Below are positions 49,355 to 61,157 of a stretch of DNA of 64,000 nucleotides, piece after piece. Position 1 is the stretch's first letter. The number at the start of each line of letters is the position of its first letter. Both the position numbers and the translations under genes were made by a program. The stretch is from Cliona cf. orientalis (lineage: Eukaryota; Porifera; Demospongiae; Clionaida; Clionaidae): positions 7,874,001 to 7,938,000 of the forward strand of contig OZ005695.1 in assembly GCA_963930775.1 (NCBI GenBank). The letters run 5' to 3'. The notes below the pieces were generated by a model. The model saw nothing but the letters and a program-made list of their open reading frames with translations, did no database searches and was not told where the DNA came from.

Positions 49355-50070
49355 GTAAGCTCAAGCCCAAAACCCATATCCTCATCCCCCATGTGCTGGT
49401 TAGGTCCATTCTAATATTTAATGTCACATACTGAAGCAGAATGGGTCAGGAAGCATGGGAATGAGTTATTTATTCTCATCTTGATAAAATTTGTATGCTG
49501 TAGCCTCAGGGTAAAATGCCTTCACAAATCAAAAAAGCGCAGCAACAATGTGCTACTCTGCTCCGGTCGAGGAAAGACTGCCGCAGTGCTGGCTGGTATG
49601 GGGCTCCCACACAAAATAGCACTGTCATACCAACAAATTTTCATGATGTATCGATGATGGCTGCTGTTCATTATTTTGTTTTCCTATAACATTGTGGAGA
49701 GGGCAAAATAATTATTATTGCTGCATGCTCCTCAACTATTGGCAAATAGCCCTACTCTATAGAATCTCCATGGACGTACAGTGGGATGGAAAATTTGCTA
49801 TTGTGGCTGTAGCCCCAAAGTATTCTGGAACAAAATCGTGGCAAAGTTTTATATAATTATGACATAGTGGTTTGCATCAGAAATCTTTATTACATGTACA
49901 GAGGTTAAGTAATCACGTCACATTGTACAGTGGCTTGCTTACGTCATGTTTGCTCTTTGAACACTAATTACGCATACATGCATGAATTGGATAATAATTA
50001 TTATTGAATAGCGCCGCGCCGCGGGGGAGGGGCTGGGGTCAAGAGTGCAATCATAATCGTTGACCCAATA
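49355..50070. other. G2-C2 intergenic region, duplicated upstream block
   Basis: From about 49640 it matches the DNA before C1 (TATCGATGATGGC, CAGNGGGATGGAAAATT, GCCGCGCCGCGGGGGAGGGG), marking the start of the C-D segmental duplication. It lacks the 171-bp MITE present before C1. Confidence 0.6.
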
Positions 50071-52401
50071 ATGATGGGGTCTTGTAGCTTGTGGTTGCTG
50101 CTCGTGGCTCTTCTCTCTTCGGTCAGAATCTACAGCCAGCAACGCACAGAGGACCACGGTTTGACGTTTCTAGTGGCTATTAAGAGCAATGAAAGTGGAT
50201 TGGAGATAAATACTCACTTGAGGCTGGAAAACCATGGCAATGAGGACATTGAGAGATATAGATTGCACCCCGAATCCCAGGTGCTTTTTATTCCAGGTCA
50301 TAATTTGTCTTCAGCGTGTGGTGATCAATATTTCCGATGCCAAGAACTACTAGTTAAAATGTTCCAAGGAACAAATTCGAACAGGAAGATTAATAATATT
50401 ATTGTCTTTGTTCCGCTGGAGACAGGTATATTATTGCTTTTTAACTGGTACGATTCATATAGTGTGGAGATGAAGCTTTGTATATTTAATTTTAACTGCC
50501 ACCCTGTGGTATTCTATGAAATCTACAGCAAAGTTTATATGGTTTGCATCAATAATTATTCACATGGAAACTACACTATGAGAGTATACGAGGTTATCCT
50601 AACATTGACTAGTTCAGGGATTGAAAACCTAACCCTTATGGGACCTACAGTCACATGTGAAATCATGAGAGATACGTCATCGTTGTTAAATTTTCATATT
50701 TTGAATGTGGAAGACAAAATATATGTTGCTGTAGGTAATAATATTATTGTCATGGATGCCCTTAACTCAACACAGATACAATGTATGCGTAGAGAAGTAA
50801 CTTACTGCAGCGAAATTTATAACCTTGTACCTACTATTAACGTTGATCGCCTACCATTACCGGTAGCTAACTGCAGTGACAGATACATCTACTTTGATCC
50901 AATGTATGGAGACTGGACTGATATTATTACAATACCCAGTGGTGGTAAATTTTACATATGTCCTGATAGCAACTACAACGTTAACGTTACTCTCATCACC
51001 GACAGTGAAGGAGATTCTCAGGTGTGGTTTTCAGAAGGAGATTCCTCACCAATCACACTCGGTCTAGCAAAAATTATTAGTAGTGGTTTGTGCTTTGAAT
51101 CTCAAAACAAAACTTATTTCGCTTTCTCAGATCTGCAAAGCAACAGGATTCTCATGTATGACTTCAGTACACAGAACCACTACCCTGTGTCACCTTATGA
51201 CTGCTTAACACAGCCGGACTGTCCCCAGCTACTCTTACTACTAAACCAATATCTAGTAATCCGAGATACCAATCATGATCTTGTTCTTGATACCACCACC
51301 AATTTCAGTTTGATATTCAATATCTCTAGTGGTACTGCTGACATTCTTGCTGTTCTCCATGGTAACATTTACAGCACTATCACTCCATCTCCCCCACTTA
51401 TTCATAGCACCACCACAGCAAAAGTCCCGCCGGCGCCAGGTAACTACGAGACATCACTCATAACTACACTTAGTATTTCATCCCAGTGCACATCAGAGAT
51501 ATTATAGTTGCACTATGTAGCTAGCTAGCTAGCTGTGCTATCATTGCAACAATCTCACCTGGTACATAGTGTAATAATTACTGTTATGGTACATTGCTTC
51601 CCATAATCATCAGATTATTATGGAGATGTAGTACGTATTATTATTGCAGTATATTATGTGGTTCATTGCTTCTCACAATAATCATAGCATTGCCACACCC
51701 ACAGATGCATTCCACAAAGACTTAGTGGGAATAATTTCAACAACCACTATTGGATTATTTGCCATTATTGTTATTTTGGTGAGTGTTACTATTGGATTTT
51801 CTATCCAACACTGGAGAAAAAAGAGGTGAGTAGCTAGCTTTTCTAGCCGTTTAAATTAGTATCTGTAATTAATGATTGTTTTCTATACAGGATGAATGCA
51901 CACAGAATACCAAGTGAATTACACTGGAGAAGAAAGAGGTGAGTAGCTAGCTTTAATTTTCTAGCTGTTTAAATTAGTATCTGTAATTAATGATTGTTTT
52001 CTATACAGGAGAATGAATGCACACAGAATACCAAGTGAGTTATAATTTTAAGATTATTAACGATGTGATAGCCCAACAGGCCTTGATTTAGGAAAAAAGA
52101 AAGAGCAGCAGCTAGGCTCAGCCTGCATGCTTCTAGCTGCGCGCACAGGGGCATGATTGAATCATACTATGCACACACCTTGATGACAATTTTTTTAGCT
52201 ACTATGCATCAATCTATACCTTGATAATTAGGATTGAGATTTATCCATCGATCTAAACCGCTACTTGTTGCTGAAAGTGCTCAAGAGGAAGAGGAGGAGG
52301 AGGAGGAGGAAGAGAGTGAAAATTGTGAAATGGTATCAATGGTGAACTTAAGGGAGCCGCAGCGATTTGGCAAGGGGTGGAGATTGACAACTACAGTATA
52401 G
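50071..52401 (+). CDS. Type I membrane receptor-like protein C2, 4 exons
   Basis: Exons are 50071-51439, 51705-51825, 52009-52034 and 52232-52401; 1686 nt (561 residues). It is a near duplicate of C1, with the same signal peptide (MMGSCSLWLLLVALLSS), CGDQYFRC, stalk, helix exon, RIP exon, poly-Glu (10 here, 11 in C1) and end RFGKGWRLTTTV, a class I PDZ-ligand-like terminus. Small in-frame indels separate the two ectodomains. A 113-bp tandem duplication has created a second copy of tail exon 3 (51891-51913). Its length (23 nt) gives the same phase as 52009-52034 (26 nt), so either could be used but not both together in frame. Confidence 0.8.
51808..52040 (+). repeat. 113-bp tandem duplication duplicating a tail exon
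   Basis: Copies start with ACACTGGAGAA at 51808 and 51921. Each contains the end of the helix exon, its GTGAGT donor, the short intron and the RIP exon with its donor. C1 has one copy. Confidence 0.85.
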
Positions 52402-52588
52402 CTAATAATTATGACAGATCATACCACAACAATTAAAATTCAATAATTATCATTAATGAATAATGATTATAATATTGTATCATTAGAGATACTGGTTATA
52501 TTAAATTTTACTAAGTGTATTCAGAGCCGTGGGCGTGGCTAGGAAGCGACAAGCTGTAGACCGTAGAGTAGCCAACAGCCAACTAGTC

Positions 52589-54785
52589 ATGGTGTCTTGT
52601 AATTTGTGGTTAGTGCTTTATATGGCTCTTCTCCCCGTGATAAAAGTATCCCCTGTCTATTGCAAACGCACGGACGACTACAGACTGACGCCGTTTCTAG
52701 TGGCCATCAAGAGCAATGACAGTGGACTGGAGATTCGTACTCTCTTTCAAGAAGGTCTCGCGTCTGTCGGCAACAACGGAACGAGCCAATCATGTCCTAC
52801 CCACGTCGTGGAGCCGATAGAACCTCAGACGAAATTTATTCCTGGTTACAGCTTGTCTTCAAAGTGTGGTGATGAATACTACCGATGCCAAGAACTTTTA
52901 GTTGTCAATGACTCTACTAGTCACAATGATGGTTTGGGATCACTCAGTATCGTGTTTGTTCCACTGGAGACTGGCGTACTCCTTCTACGCTTTTGGTATG
53001 ACTCAGATGCCACAATAGTACAGTGGAATACTTCTATTGTAAATAGTTCCAACTGTACACCCACAGTATTCTATACTGAGATCAACGGCAAATTCTATAT
53101 GGTTTGTATTAGCTCATATTATGAAGAGCATTTAATATACAATGCTGCTGTCTATGAGGTACGGCCAAATTTCAGTGGTTCAGGCACAGCACTTATAGAG
53201 CAAACGACTATAAATGTCAATAATATTTCAGATTCATCATCAAACTTTTCAAATTTCATCATTGTGGATCAAAGGATCTACTTTGCTATTGGAAGCACCA
53301 TTGTTGTGTTGGACATCCTGGACTCAACACGGACACAACAATATCCTGAACTACCTCAATCATTATGCCCTCAAGTTTATAAACTTGTAGAATCTGTCAG
53401 CTCTGGAAATCAAAAAGTACTGATAGCCTATTGCACAAACCGATACATTCTCTATGATCCAGTGTTTGGAGATTGGTCCATGAAATTCCTCTTCTCAAGT
53501 TGTGGGGTACCGTATGTATGTCCTAACAATAGCTATAGAGCTACTCTTTTCACAGAATCTGGTAGTTTACAATTTTTGATAAGGGGTGTATTATCAGGCA
53601 CAATCAACCATGCATGCAGATGTAAACAGCGGCATCTGCTTTGAATCTCAAAATACAACATATTTTGCCTACTCGGCTGCAGATCAGCAGCACTACAATA
53701 TCTGTGTGCACGACTTTATTAGACAAATTGATTACTGTGTATTTACTTACTCCTGCTTGATCATGAACTTACACCAGAAATGCCCCCAATTATTCACATT
53801 ATTAGATCAATATCTAGTAATCCGAGATTCCGATCGTGATCATATTCTTGATACCAAAACCAATTTCAGTTTGATATTCAACATCTCTAGTGGTACTGCT
53901 GACATTCTTGCTGTTCTCCATATTAGCAACACTAGTGCTATCACTCCATCTCCACCAATTGCAAGTACTACAACAGAAAGTGCTCCTTCAAGTATGAATT
54001 TTGTTGTAACGCCAACACCAAAATACACCCATACTCCCACTGTACCATCTTCAGTCACTATTCACACTAGTAGTATTGCCACAACAGCCTCTCCAGGTAT
54101 AATAATATTATGTATAGCTAATAATATTAATATGCCCTCACTAGCTAGCTAGCTATAGTCTATCAAGACACGAAAAATAATAATGTTATCTCATCCATGT
54201 ACAGATACCGGTGGTCTTTCACGTACTAACTTGGTGGGGATAATTATGACACTCATCATTGGACTGTTTGTCATCATCATAATAATTATAATAACCATCA
54301 TTAGACGACCTATCCAGCGGTGCTGGAGAAAAAAATGGTAGGTTTCGATTTAGCAGTCTCGCCTCCTATTCTGAATAATAATTATTTTAGTATAATACAT
54401 GTTCATGTATACAATACAGGTGCACCTGTAATGTGCATAGGATACCAAGACTAAGGTTTAGTGAGTTTCTCTAGTAATACACATTTGTCTCATAGGTGCC
54501 ATACTGCTCTATAATATTGGGTTTGCTAGCTGTCACTTTGAGTGCCATAGTAGTATTTCATATTATTATTCCATAAGCTGCCAGCTGCAGCCAGACCTCA
54601 CAAGAGTATGCCAGGATCTATGATCACATGTAAGCATGCATGCATACTATTATTATTCCACAGGAAGGAATACTGATCGGAGAGCACTGCTTGCTTTTGA
54701 CAGTGCTCGAGAAGAGGAAGACAAAGAAAGCTTAGAAATGGAGTCAAGAGCGAAGCAGCTAGGATGGAAGATAACTAAACTTTAA
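52589..54785 (+). pseudogene. Receptor D2, copy of D1 with a 4-bp frameshift
   Basis: Exons correspond to D1: 52589-54096, 54205-54337, 54420-54460 and 54664-54785. The start MVSCNLWLVLYMALLPV aligns with D1. In the ectodomain, the D1 sequence AATAATGCAAATGTA is CCATGCATGCAGATGTA here, a net gain of 4 bp through a repeated ATGC. The frame shifts near 53610 to an early stop, and similarity resumes in the shifted frame (VNSGICFESQNTTYFAYS). Helix, RIP-type exon and tail (RRALLAFDSAREEED, LGWRITKL) are otherwise intact, and all other exon lengths keep frame. This is a recent lesion, a polymorphism or a sequence error. AATAAA follows at about 54800. Confidence 0.75.
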
Positions 54786-55030
54786 ATATTAGTAGGTACA
54801 CAAAATAAATTAGCCTGGAGTAAAACAACTCATTCTTTGGCATAAAATTTGCAATGGGTGTGGTTAGGGCGTGTTCAGTATGCACGAAGCTGACCTAAAG
54901 GCCAATCTTGCAATTATTTGTAGGCTATAGCCTTTCTCTCTCTAGCTCTCTTATCACTGAATCAAGGTACCTCCTATCTCAGTGCTCTGCTGGTCAACAT
55001 GTGATAAATTTTAATTTCAAGAGAGCTATA

Positions 55031-56429
55031 CGTGGGTATGTGAATTCGGTGGACTGGAGTGCATTACTGGAGTGCCACGCCCACACTGAATACCGCATAT
55101 ACAATAGGTCATGGCTAGATGGAAATTCAGTTAGACTAATCCTAAATCTCCCCATCGGTAATCATCTAGCTAGCCAATGCACTTGCAAATGCTATAGCTT
55201 CCCCTTAGTATGCTCATGCAGAGAGTGGCAGGACTCGGAGGCACAGTACTGTAGCTATAACACAACTCTGTATACATGCAATGGAGCTCGAGGTGGCCTG
55301 GAGTACTACAAGCCCCAGAGCCTGAAAGAGGCTCATTAGACTCATCCATATGGTAGACTATACCTCAAGGAACTCATAAACTTGAGCATGAACCAAGGGC
55401 GTAGCCAGAAAATTTTTTATACCGAGGCAGATTGCCCGCGAAGCGCGCGAATTTTAGCCACGCCCCCTTTGTGGACAAACCACGCCCATTTTCGGGTGTC
55501 TACTGCGATTGTAACAACGCAGAATGTCTTCTCGAGTCTAGAACGGTGCGCAAAGCCGTTTTGTCGACGTTACTTACATCATCTCAGAGAGAGACATCCG
55601 TCTTGCTTTCTTAGAGATGGAGCTATACTGTAACAGTGAAAGTGCGAGTGCTGAGTCAGCAAACAAACTTGTCATGGCATGCACGCAGCACGGTGAGTGT
55701 TGTTGTGTATTTAAGTATATAGCTGGCTGAATTGATGACCGAGGCAGCTGCCTCGGTTGCCTCAATGGTAGCTACGCCCTTGTGAACCAGGGATTATGCT
55801 AGATACCCGACCCATTATCAAAGACTGCTGCCAGAAGCATAATCTGATCATGATCTGAGCATAAATTAGATGAAGGTCTGTTACTATTGTTCAGTGTCAG
55901 ATTTGTATTAGAGAAAGTAGTGTTTCTCGGTCAGACCTAGTCCAGTCCGCTGTCTATACACTCCCAACCCTGGAGGCATATCCTGTAATGCATGTACCCG
56001 ATACATGTCAGTGACGTGCTCAGCCACCCAGGCTTCATCAGTATTGAGCAATTTGATATCCTCATTGTGAACAGGAATAGGTTAATACCTGCATGGTACC
56101 CATGTCCTAATTACCACTTTATGGTCTATTTATAATTGAAGAGAGCCAGCTATCGTGACAAGTCAGCACTGAAGTGAGTCTCTGATGGCAGCCTCATTCT
56201 GACATCATGACTAGCTAGGTAGACTTGGTCACCAAGTGATGCTTTTAACTCATCCATCCCCTGCCAGCCTCTTAGCGTTTAGAAATCAAATTTGTAGCCA
56301 TGGAAGTTGGACCAAATTGTGCATTTGTGGGTGTGGCACTCAAGTAATCCAGTCCAGTACTCCACTCCAGTAGTCCACTCCACCGTTCCATTCCACCATT
56401 CCAGTCCACCGAATTCATATTCCCGCTAG
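55031..56429. mobile_element. ~1.4-kb foldback-type element downstream of D2
   Basis: The ends contain TGAATTCGGTGGACTGGA and its inverse TCCAGTCCACCGAATTCA, with further mirrored GAGTGCCAC.CCCAC. The flanks are TATA on both sides (55027-55030 and 56430-56433). The D1 downstream region lacks the element (GGGCTACAGGCTGATG against GAGCTATA...TATAGGCTGACG), giving an empty site. The right arm has repeated TCCACTCCAGTA-type phrases. A smaller element is nested at 55394-55782. Confidence 0.75.
55394..55782. mobile_element. 389-bp MITE with CAAGGGCGTAGC ends
   Basis: CAAGGGCGTAGC at 55394 and GCTACGCCCTTG ending 55782 are exact inverses, flanked by TGAAC on both sides (55389-55393 and 55783-55787). 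The interior has GCGCGCGAATTTTAGCCACGCC. It is nested in the 1.4-kb foldback. Superfamily is uncertain; ends of this kind recall hAT-like elements, but the target duplication is short. Confidence 0.8.
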
Positions 56430-56473
56430 TATAGGCTGACGTATTCATATTGCAGCTAGTCTCTTTATATAGA

Positions 56474-56521
56474 ATCATAGATATTATAGACTACGTTTAC
56501 GTAGTCTATAATATCTATGAT
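56474..56521. repeat. 48-bp perfect palindrome upstream of E5
   Basis: Two 23-bp arms (ATCATAGATATTATAGACTA plus CGT) surround a 2-base centre. It resembles the hairpin at 5158-5275 in its ATCATGGATA/ATCATAGATA start. It lies about 60 bp before the conserved E5 promoter phrase. Confidence 0.8.
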
Positions 56522-56579
56522 AGAATAGGGTAAGACTACTATACGCGTACGGTAACTTCAATAGTAGCGCCCGTTAATC

Positions 56580-56591
56580 TGCGCATGCGCA
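56580..56591. promoter_or_regulatory. NRF1-like palindrome, E5 promoter
   Basis: TGCGCATGCGCA, 114 bp before the E5 ATG, in the conserved GCGCCCGTTAATC context, although the gene behind it is broken. Confidence 0.55.
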
Positions 56592-56704
56592 AATTCCCAC
56601 CATGCTATAGCACGTGCATAGGTGGGAAAATTAGTATTAAATTGCATTCCACAGGCAGTTTACACTGCTGTGTGAGAGGCGTGTCATTGAAAAAAAGTAT
56701 AACG

Positions 56705-59298
56705 ATGCTTGCTCTACTGGTGCTTCAGTTATTGGTGATTCCTACTCTCACCTTGTGTGCTCAGCATGGTTCTAATTTGCATGGATCAATATCTGGGCTA
56801 TCACTCCTGGCTATCCAGAACAACGAAGACAGTGGAGATGTAGAGATAATCATCGTAAGCAACAATGCAAAAAATTTATCTGAGCAACAGCAGTCTCAGA
56901 TTCATATTCCAGGCCACAGTTTGTCCTCAGGATGTGGTGATCACTACTTTCGATGCCAGGGGGATAATCTTTTGGTGGAAACTTTATTCCTCGAGGATGG
57001 CAGAGAGTTTGAGGTCATCTTTATTCCACTGGATCTTACTATTCCAATTATTGAGCAGTCAAAATCAACTGATCTTCAACTACCACTGATCATAGTAGGA
57101 TCAATAGCAGCTTTGGTTATCATCATCAATATCATTGCCATCACTATTTACTTCCTCAAGCGCTACAGAAAAACACCACAGGTAAAAATTTAATACTATC
57201 GAAAGGATATATAATACTAGGAATGAACCCTAGCTGTGCTCATCTAAGAGTGGTAATCATATAGACTACCAGAAAGTAAATTCATTGTGAGCTACGTATG
57301 TAGCTATAGCAATGCATCAGCTTGTGTGCCCAGCTTGACAAGTACAGTAACTATGATTGATACCAGAACAGTGCCAGGAAACCAACTACGTACTGCAACA
57401 TCTGCTGTTGTTCAGTATAATATTATGATACAGCCAGCCATACTCGGCTCTGTGGAGATGGATACATATGTGTGTAGTCTATATATAGCCCTCCATTGTT
57501 TCTTTTTGAGGGGATAATTTACTACTCAATGCCACTTTTAATTAACTGAATGGGTGTGCATGCAATAGTGACTCAATGTTCCCAATTGCAAGGAAATTTC
57601 AAAATATTATTATAGCTAGGCAAAACACTGATATTGTTATTAATTTATTGTGTTTCTTGAAGTCTTATAATAATAGCTATAAAAATATTCCTATTTTGAA
57701 CACAATAATTACTATTATAGCTAAAATTAATGTTGCACTTTAAAAATTAATTTCCATCATGCAGTTATAGTCTTCTCCTCCAACTAGACAGTGTGGCTTA
57801 TGGAGCTTATTTTGTGTCAAAATTCAGAATTTTGATTTAGAATGTGAAATATAATGTGATCGGGCAATATCAACTGTGAAATGAAGTTTTCAGTTTGACT
57901 TTTCATTCGATTTTCAATTTGATTTTCAATTTGATGTTTGATTTGATTTTCAATTTGATTTTCCATTTGATTTTCGATTTGATTTTCACAATGTGATCTT
58001 CAATGTTTAGGGTGAAATACAATGTGATCAGGCAATATCAACTTTGAAATAAAGTCTTCAGTTCGTTCTGTAGTTTAATTTTCTTTAAATTTGATATTCA
58101 ATTTGATTTTCTGTTCGATTTTCAATTTGATTTCAATACGATCTTCAATTTGATTTTCTAGTTGACTTTCCGTTCAATTTTCACTTTTATTTTCAATTGT
58201 TCACATTCCATTATTCTATAACCCAGATCAGGTTCCAATGCTCATTTTCATGAGTGCAACGCTGTCTCTCAACAATAATAATTATAATATTATTTTACTT
58301 GCCTGGTGACCTTTATTAGTTTTTTATTATAATATAGCAAGAATTAACCACTGCTGTGAGATTCCCATCATTCGACTTGTGAGTGACATTTGACTTCGGT
58401 TTGTGCTGCATTGAATGTAATAAAGGTCGCCATACAAGTTAAACGTAATAATTATTGTTGAGAGAGGATTGCATGCACTCTAATGAAAATGACCAATGGA
58501 CCTGTTCTGGGTTATAGAATAATGGAATATGAAACGATTGAAAATCGAAACAAAAATTGAACAGAAATAAAGTGGAAAATCAAATTGAAGATGTCATTGT
58601 GAAAATCAAATCGAAAATCAAATGGAAAATCAAATGGAAAATCAAATTGAAAATCAAATCAAATATCGAATTGAAAATCAAATTGAAAATCAAATTGAAA
58701 ATCAAACTGAAAATCAAATGAAAAGTCAAAATTTAAAACTACAAACAAACTGAAAACTTCATTTCACAGTTGATATTGCCCAATCACATTATATTTCACA
58801 TTCTAAATCGAAATTCTGATTTTTGACACAAAATAAGCTCCATAGTGGCTAACACTGTGGATGGATAAATGGGTAAGTATGAACACACAGTGATATGCCA
58901 ATATAGAACATACTATGATTGGTTAAGCTTAGCAATTTGCTCATCAATCTTGAGCTTTCTCAGTGAATCATTGTGAAATTTGAAAAATTATATATACTAT
59001 AGGGTCAAAAAATAATAATTATGTTTTCTACTGCCATAGCATTAAAGCTTGTAGCTAATAATAATATTATTATTATGTGTAGCTTTTCTATGATATTCAG
59101 ATGATATCGTGGCACCACCACCATCACATTCATCAGTGGTCAGTGAAATTATTCATGAAGGTATTGCTATCATTAATGCATGCTCTGACAATACTGACTC
59201 AGAGTCACATGATGGCTATTATTACATCTGCAGAATCCGATGCTCCAAAAACTGAAGCTTTTGAAGTGACATGTAAAGTAGCAACTGATAAAAATTAA
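56705..59298 (+). pseudogene. Receptor E5, internally deleted and interrupted
   Basis: Starts with the E signal peptide and N-terminal ectodomain through CGDHYFRC and EVIFIPLD. It then jumps in frame to LTIPIIEQSKSTDLQLP just before the membrane helix (junction about 57030), losing most of the ectodomain and stalk. The deletion ends share CCACTG. An extra A in AGAAAAACACC shifts the frame at the helix exit (57181). Exon 2 (from 57765) is split by a 1046-bp foldback and, past the insertion, has CAA changed to TAA. Exon 3 (about 59100) has lost its usual acceptor, and the PPxY Tyr is His. Exon 4 (59234-59298) is intact. Without splicing, 56705-57193 still encodes a short signal-plus-helix protein, so a residual small product is possible. 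Confidence 0.85.
57799..58844. mobile_element. 1046-bp foldback element inside E5 exon 2
   Basis: Long inverted arms begin TATGGAGCTTATTTTGTGTC and end GACACAAAATAAGCTCCATA, about 450 bp each. They are filled with repeated ATTTTCAATTTG phrases on one side and CAAATTGAAAAT on the other. GTGGCT is duplicated at both edges (57793-57798 and 58845-58850). The other E copies show the uninterrupted exon. Confidence 0.9.
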
Positions 59299-59537
59299 TT
59301 GTCGACTTCTTTTATTGTTAGCTTAAGCAGATTTGATGGTCTAGCTGATTTTATTAATCCGAGGCTGTATATAAAATGGCTATGTTATACTTGTATGTTG
59401 TATTAGTCCCGTTCCTAGATGTGCGCAAGAATGTGACTTGGGAGTGAGACTGGGAATACACTGCCTGCACATGCTCTAAGAATTATGTTACTCCCACTCA
59501 TTAGTCAACTGAGGGTGGTTACAACATGCATATTATT

Positions 59538-60942
59538 ATGGTACGGCCTGGATACGAGGCAGAGTCGGTTGCTACAAATTTTATCCCTGATAAGAATAGC
59601 TGTCAACATACAAAGGACTACGAGCTGACAACAATTCGAACCAATGATAGTGGATTAGCGGTTCGCACTCTTTTCCCTGAATATTATGGCTCTAGTAGTG
59701 CAAGCCAATGGTCTGATTAGATTATGACTTGGAGCCTCAGATGGACCTATATTTTATTCACAATCACAGTCTGTCTTCAGTGTAGTGATCAATACTGAAC
59801 TTTTGATTGTCCATGCACAAAATGACAGTAGGGAATTGAATATCACCTTTGTACGACTGGAGAATGGTATATGCTCCTTTTAAGCTGTTAACAATTGGCA
59901 CAATTCAGTGATGATGGAGAGAAGTGTTCAAGTTATTATAAACAGCTCCAACTGTAGCCATATTCTATAATATTGACGGCAAAGTTTGCATTAATTCATA
60001 TCATCTTTATGCTGCTGTATATGCAGTGGCGTAGGAAGATGTTTTTGAGCAGGGGGGCTGAAAGTAAGCAGGTGAAGACTTGCTTTACGCGCGCATAGCG
60101 CGCGAAAGCTAGGGAGATCTGGGGGCATGCTCCCCCAGGAAAATTTTGGAGTTTTAGACCTTCTGAGAGCTTTTCTAGTGCATTTTCGAGGACATTCTGG
60201 ACTCTTAGCTTGTCACATGTGAACACATATCAGTAGTGACTACTGATCTGTGTTCTCATGTGACAATTATTGATATCTACACACCGTGGGGCTAAGATAC
60301 ACCACAATCATGAATAATTCAACCCTGATTGTGGCAACAAGAAGAGTGCAAACCTCAGAGAGTGAGCCCCACCCCCTGGCTTGTACAGCAGTCTAAAAAT
60401 CAGAGGGGCTTTGCTCCCCCCCCCCCCAATCTTATGACTGGGGGAAGAGCAATTGCCTCCCCCCCCCCCCCAGCCCCCCTGGTTCTTACACCAGTCAGGG
60501 TTTTATACAGAATTTTTCATCAGAGGGGGGAAATCATAGCATGCGGCAATATACCCAAGCTAGGGGGGTCTGGGGGCATGCTCCCCCAGGAAAATTTTGA
60601 AATTTAAGACCTCTGAGACTGCTTCTGGTGGCTTCTGAGACTACTTTCACAAGCGAAAAGATTGATTATTGGACAAAAGTTACAAGTATTATTATGATAG
60701 TTGGCAAATTTCAGGGGGGGGGGGGGGCGGAATACCAGTCAGGGGGGGATATCCCCTGGTTCTCCCCCCCTTCTAAATAAATCACTGCCAGTGATATGAA
60801 ACTTGAATGGCTCAGTGACCAAGTTTGAAGGTGCAGAATTTATTGAACCGTTGGTAACAAGTATCAATTTGTCCGACTCCCCCGGCTTCCTCACAACCAC
60901 TGCCAAACTTTATCAATGTAGATCGCATGATCTTCTTTGCTG
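59538..60942 (+). pseudogene. Truncated F pseudogene 4, interrupted
   Basis: The fourth copy of the same F 5' fragment. The ATG before GTACGGCCTGGATACGAGG is kept, then stops and small deletions follow. The CGDQY signature is lost (TCTTCAGTGTAGTGATCAATACTG). Split by the 60024-60793 element, it resumes at ATATGAAACTTGAATGGCTC and ends at the shared TTCTTTGCTG|ACCTAGAATACAG joint upstream of E6. Confidence 0.8.
60024..60793. mobile_element. 770-bp insertion in F pseudogene 4
   Basis: ATATG is duplicated on both sides (60019-60023 and 60794-60798). The ends CAGTGGCGTAG and CACTGCCAGTG are only partly inverted. The interior has long C and G runs and two copies of a GGGGGCATGCTCCCCCAGGA phrase (about 60120 and 60571). 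No transposase. Other F fragments show the empty site. Confidence 0.75.
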
Positions 60943-61039
60943 ACCTAGAATACAGTGGCAACCATGATACTACCTATAGCTAGCTATAGCTATCTACCTA
61001 TATATACGCCTAAGTGCGATAAGTGAGCGCCCGTTAATC

Positions 61040-61051
61040 TGCGCATGCGCA
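61040..61051. promoter_or_regulatory. NRF1-like palindrome, E6 promoter
   Basis: TGCGCATGCGCA, 107 bp before the E6 ATG, in the conserved GCGCCCGTTAATC context. Confidence 0.55.
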
Positions 61052-61157
61052 GATTCCCACTATGGTCTATGCTTGCATAGATAGAAAATTAGTGTTTAAT
61101 TGGATTCCACTGGCAGTCACAAGTTGTGAGAGGCGTGTCGCTGAAACAAGTGTAACG

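Noticed and set aside
54908-55339. 143-codon frame downstream of D2
   Set aside because: Runs from D2 downstream DNA into the 1.4-kb mobile element; no homology to D1 downstream beyond the insertion site and no splice or family signal.
57841-58200. Possible CRISPR-like or satellite array of ATTTTCAATTTG units
   Set aside because: Units are irregular, without constant spacers, and mirrored in the other arm; they belong to a foldback transposon.
60329-60607. Pro/Gly-rich frame
   Set aside because: Inside the 770-bp insertion, across C and G homopolymer runs; low complexity.
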